Shown here: positions 63,462 to 64,000 of the stretch, in pieces
Numbering within the stretch: the first letter of the stretch is position 1
How the letters are laid out: every line of letters begins with the position of its first letter
Assembly: GCA_024346835.1 (NCBI GenBank)
Contig: AP024866.1
Span: forward strand, 496,001 to 560,000
Length of the DNA: 64,000 bases
Source: Vibrio comitans
GTDB taxonomy: Bacteria; Pseudomonadota; Gammaproteobacteria; Enterobacterales; Vibrionaceae
Direction: 5' to 3'
Notes under the pieces: generated by a model
Seen by the model: only the letters and a program-made list of their open reading frames with translations
What the model was told of the DNA's origin: nothing
The model's database searches: none
Program-made: the position numbers and the translations under genes

Positions 63462-63758
63462 CTATTTACGAGGTATTTCGATTTTGCGTTGCTCTGATTG
63501 GCGGTACATAACCAGTGTTTTACCAATAGTTTGTACTTTCTCTGCGCCAGTTTCACGAATGATAGCATCAATGATAAGGACTTTAGTTTCGCGATCTTCC
63601 GATGCAACCTTAACTTTGATCAACTCGTGATGGTCCAGTGCAATTTCAATCTCCGCTAGAACAGCCTCAGTAAGTCCATTTGCGCCCATCAACACAACCG
63701 GTTTTAGGTCGTGTGCTAAGCCTTTAAGATGCTGCTTTTGTTTGGTGCTTAAGTTCAT
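63462..63758 (-). CDS. yhbY: Ribosome-assembly RNA-binding protein YhbY
   Basis: Small CRS1-YhbY (CRM) domain protein of 98 residues that associates with pre-50S ribosomes. It begins MNLSTKQKQHLKGLAHDLKPVV and carries the GANGLTEAVLAEI loop that corresponds to the family GxxG RNA-binding motif, with DHHELIKVKV following. Length equals E. coli YhbY (97). It is divergent from rlmE, another 50S maturation factor, as in many gammaproteobacteria. Confidence 0.95.
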   Translation of the reverse strand: MNLSTKQKQHLKGLAHDLKPVVLMGANGLTEAVLAEIEIALDHHELIKVKVASEDRETKVLIIDAIIRETGAEKVQTIGKTLVMYRQSEQRKIEIPRK

Positions 63759-63889
63759 ATCGCGGCCAATTTCTTTTATGTAAGGGTTGAAAAATCCTAT
63801 TTTAACGTCATATAGGTCTCAAGACTATACTTTATCCATGAAACGGGAATATTAGGCGATTTGCCTACTCAAAACACATTGGAAATTGA

Positions 63890-64000
63890 ATGAGTAAACA
63901 AAAGCATTCGGCCAGTTCGGGTCGATGGTTGAAAGAACATTTTGATGATAAATACGCTAACGAAGCCAGAAAAAAAGGCTACCGTTCACGTGCTTATTTC
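63890..64000 (+). CDS. rlmE: 23S rRNA Um2552 2'-O-methyltransferase, 5' part only
   Basis: The first 37 codons are present: [18 protein letters not shown], then [19 protein letters not shown], which matches the E. coli RlmE/FtsJ N-terminus (SASSSRWLQEHF, KKGLRSRAWF). The SAM-binding and catalytic residues lie beyond the right edge. In most relatives ftsH follows. Confidence 0.93.
   Translation, partial: MSKQKHSASSGRWLKEHFDDKYANEARKKGYRSRAYF

Overview
The window is a chromosomal segment from a gammaproteobacterium of the Vibrionaceae, most likely Vibrio. The call rests on gene content and order: hpt, can, yadGH, panCB-folK-pcnB-gluQ-dksA, sfsA, hrpB, mrcB, acnB, glnK-amtB, fbpABC, a chitobiose (chb) cluster beside a ChiS hybrid kinase, hemL, erpA, an RND pump, mepM, tyrS, mgtE, dacB, a porin, greA, yhbY, rlmE. 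This is close to the order known around VC0585-VC0636 of V. cholerae, but the sequences differ enough that I do not name a species. The window cuts hpt at the left edge and rlmE at the right edge.

Layout. (1) 1-2855: purine salvage (hpt), carbonic anhydrase and the YadGH ABC exporter. (2) 2958-7567: an AT-rich accessory segment between yadH and panC. It holds a CI/LexA-like repressor with degenerate protease residues and a palindromic operator, a 162-residue protein of unknown function, a trimeric autotransporter adhesin with 126-bp tandem repeats, a 57-residue secreted peptide, a 157-residue protein that looks like a distant paralogue of the 162-residue one, and what may be the remnant of another outer-membrane protein gene. 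This is the best candidate here for an undescribed system. (3) 7656-13690: the leftward pantothenate, folate, RNA-processing and stringent-response block, with a MITE-like element between gluQ and dksA. (4) 13747-23843: rightward hrpB, mrcB, a PlpD-like type Vd patatin autotransporter, and acnB. (5) 23921-27624: a glycerate or sugar-diacid cassette (glycerate kinase, GntP-type permease, CdaR regulator). (6) 27771-33969: yacL, nitrogen-regulated glnK-amtB with a sigma-54 promoter and NtrC-like sites, and the iron ABC transporter fbpABC behind a Fur-like box. (7) 33966-47477: chitin-disaccharide use (GH20, GH9, five-gene ABC transporter, ChiS). The phosphorylase and GlcNAc kinase of the V. cholerae operon are absent from this place. 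(8) 47585-64000: rsmC, an AI-2E family protein, hemL, erpA, an RND pump with substituted proton-relay residues, mepM, tyrS, mgtE behind a leader ORF and terminator, dacB, a porin, greA behind a GraL-like terminator, yhbY and rlmE.

How the parts fit. Most genes are core housekeeping. The environmental capacities are chitin disaccharide import and cleavage under ChiS, iron and ammonium scavenging, glycerate use, and surface proteins (adhesin, patatin autotransporter, porin). Where the longest open frame begins at an implausible codon I chose a downstream start with a better ribosome-binding site or a better match to the family (panC, gluQ, acnB, the GntP permease, fbpB, rsmC, hemL, the RND pump, tyrS, mgtE, dacB, porin, greA, and the 162-residue protein). 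All family assignments come from reading motifs and remembered family sequences; no database search was run. Residue and base positions were counted by hand.
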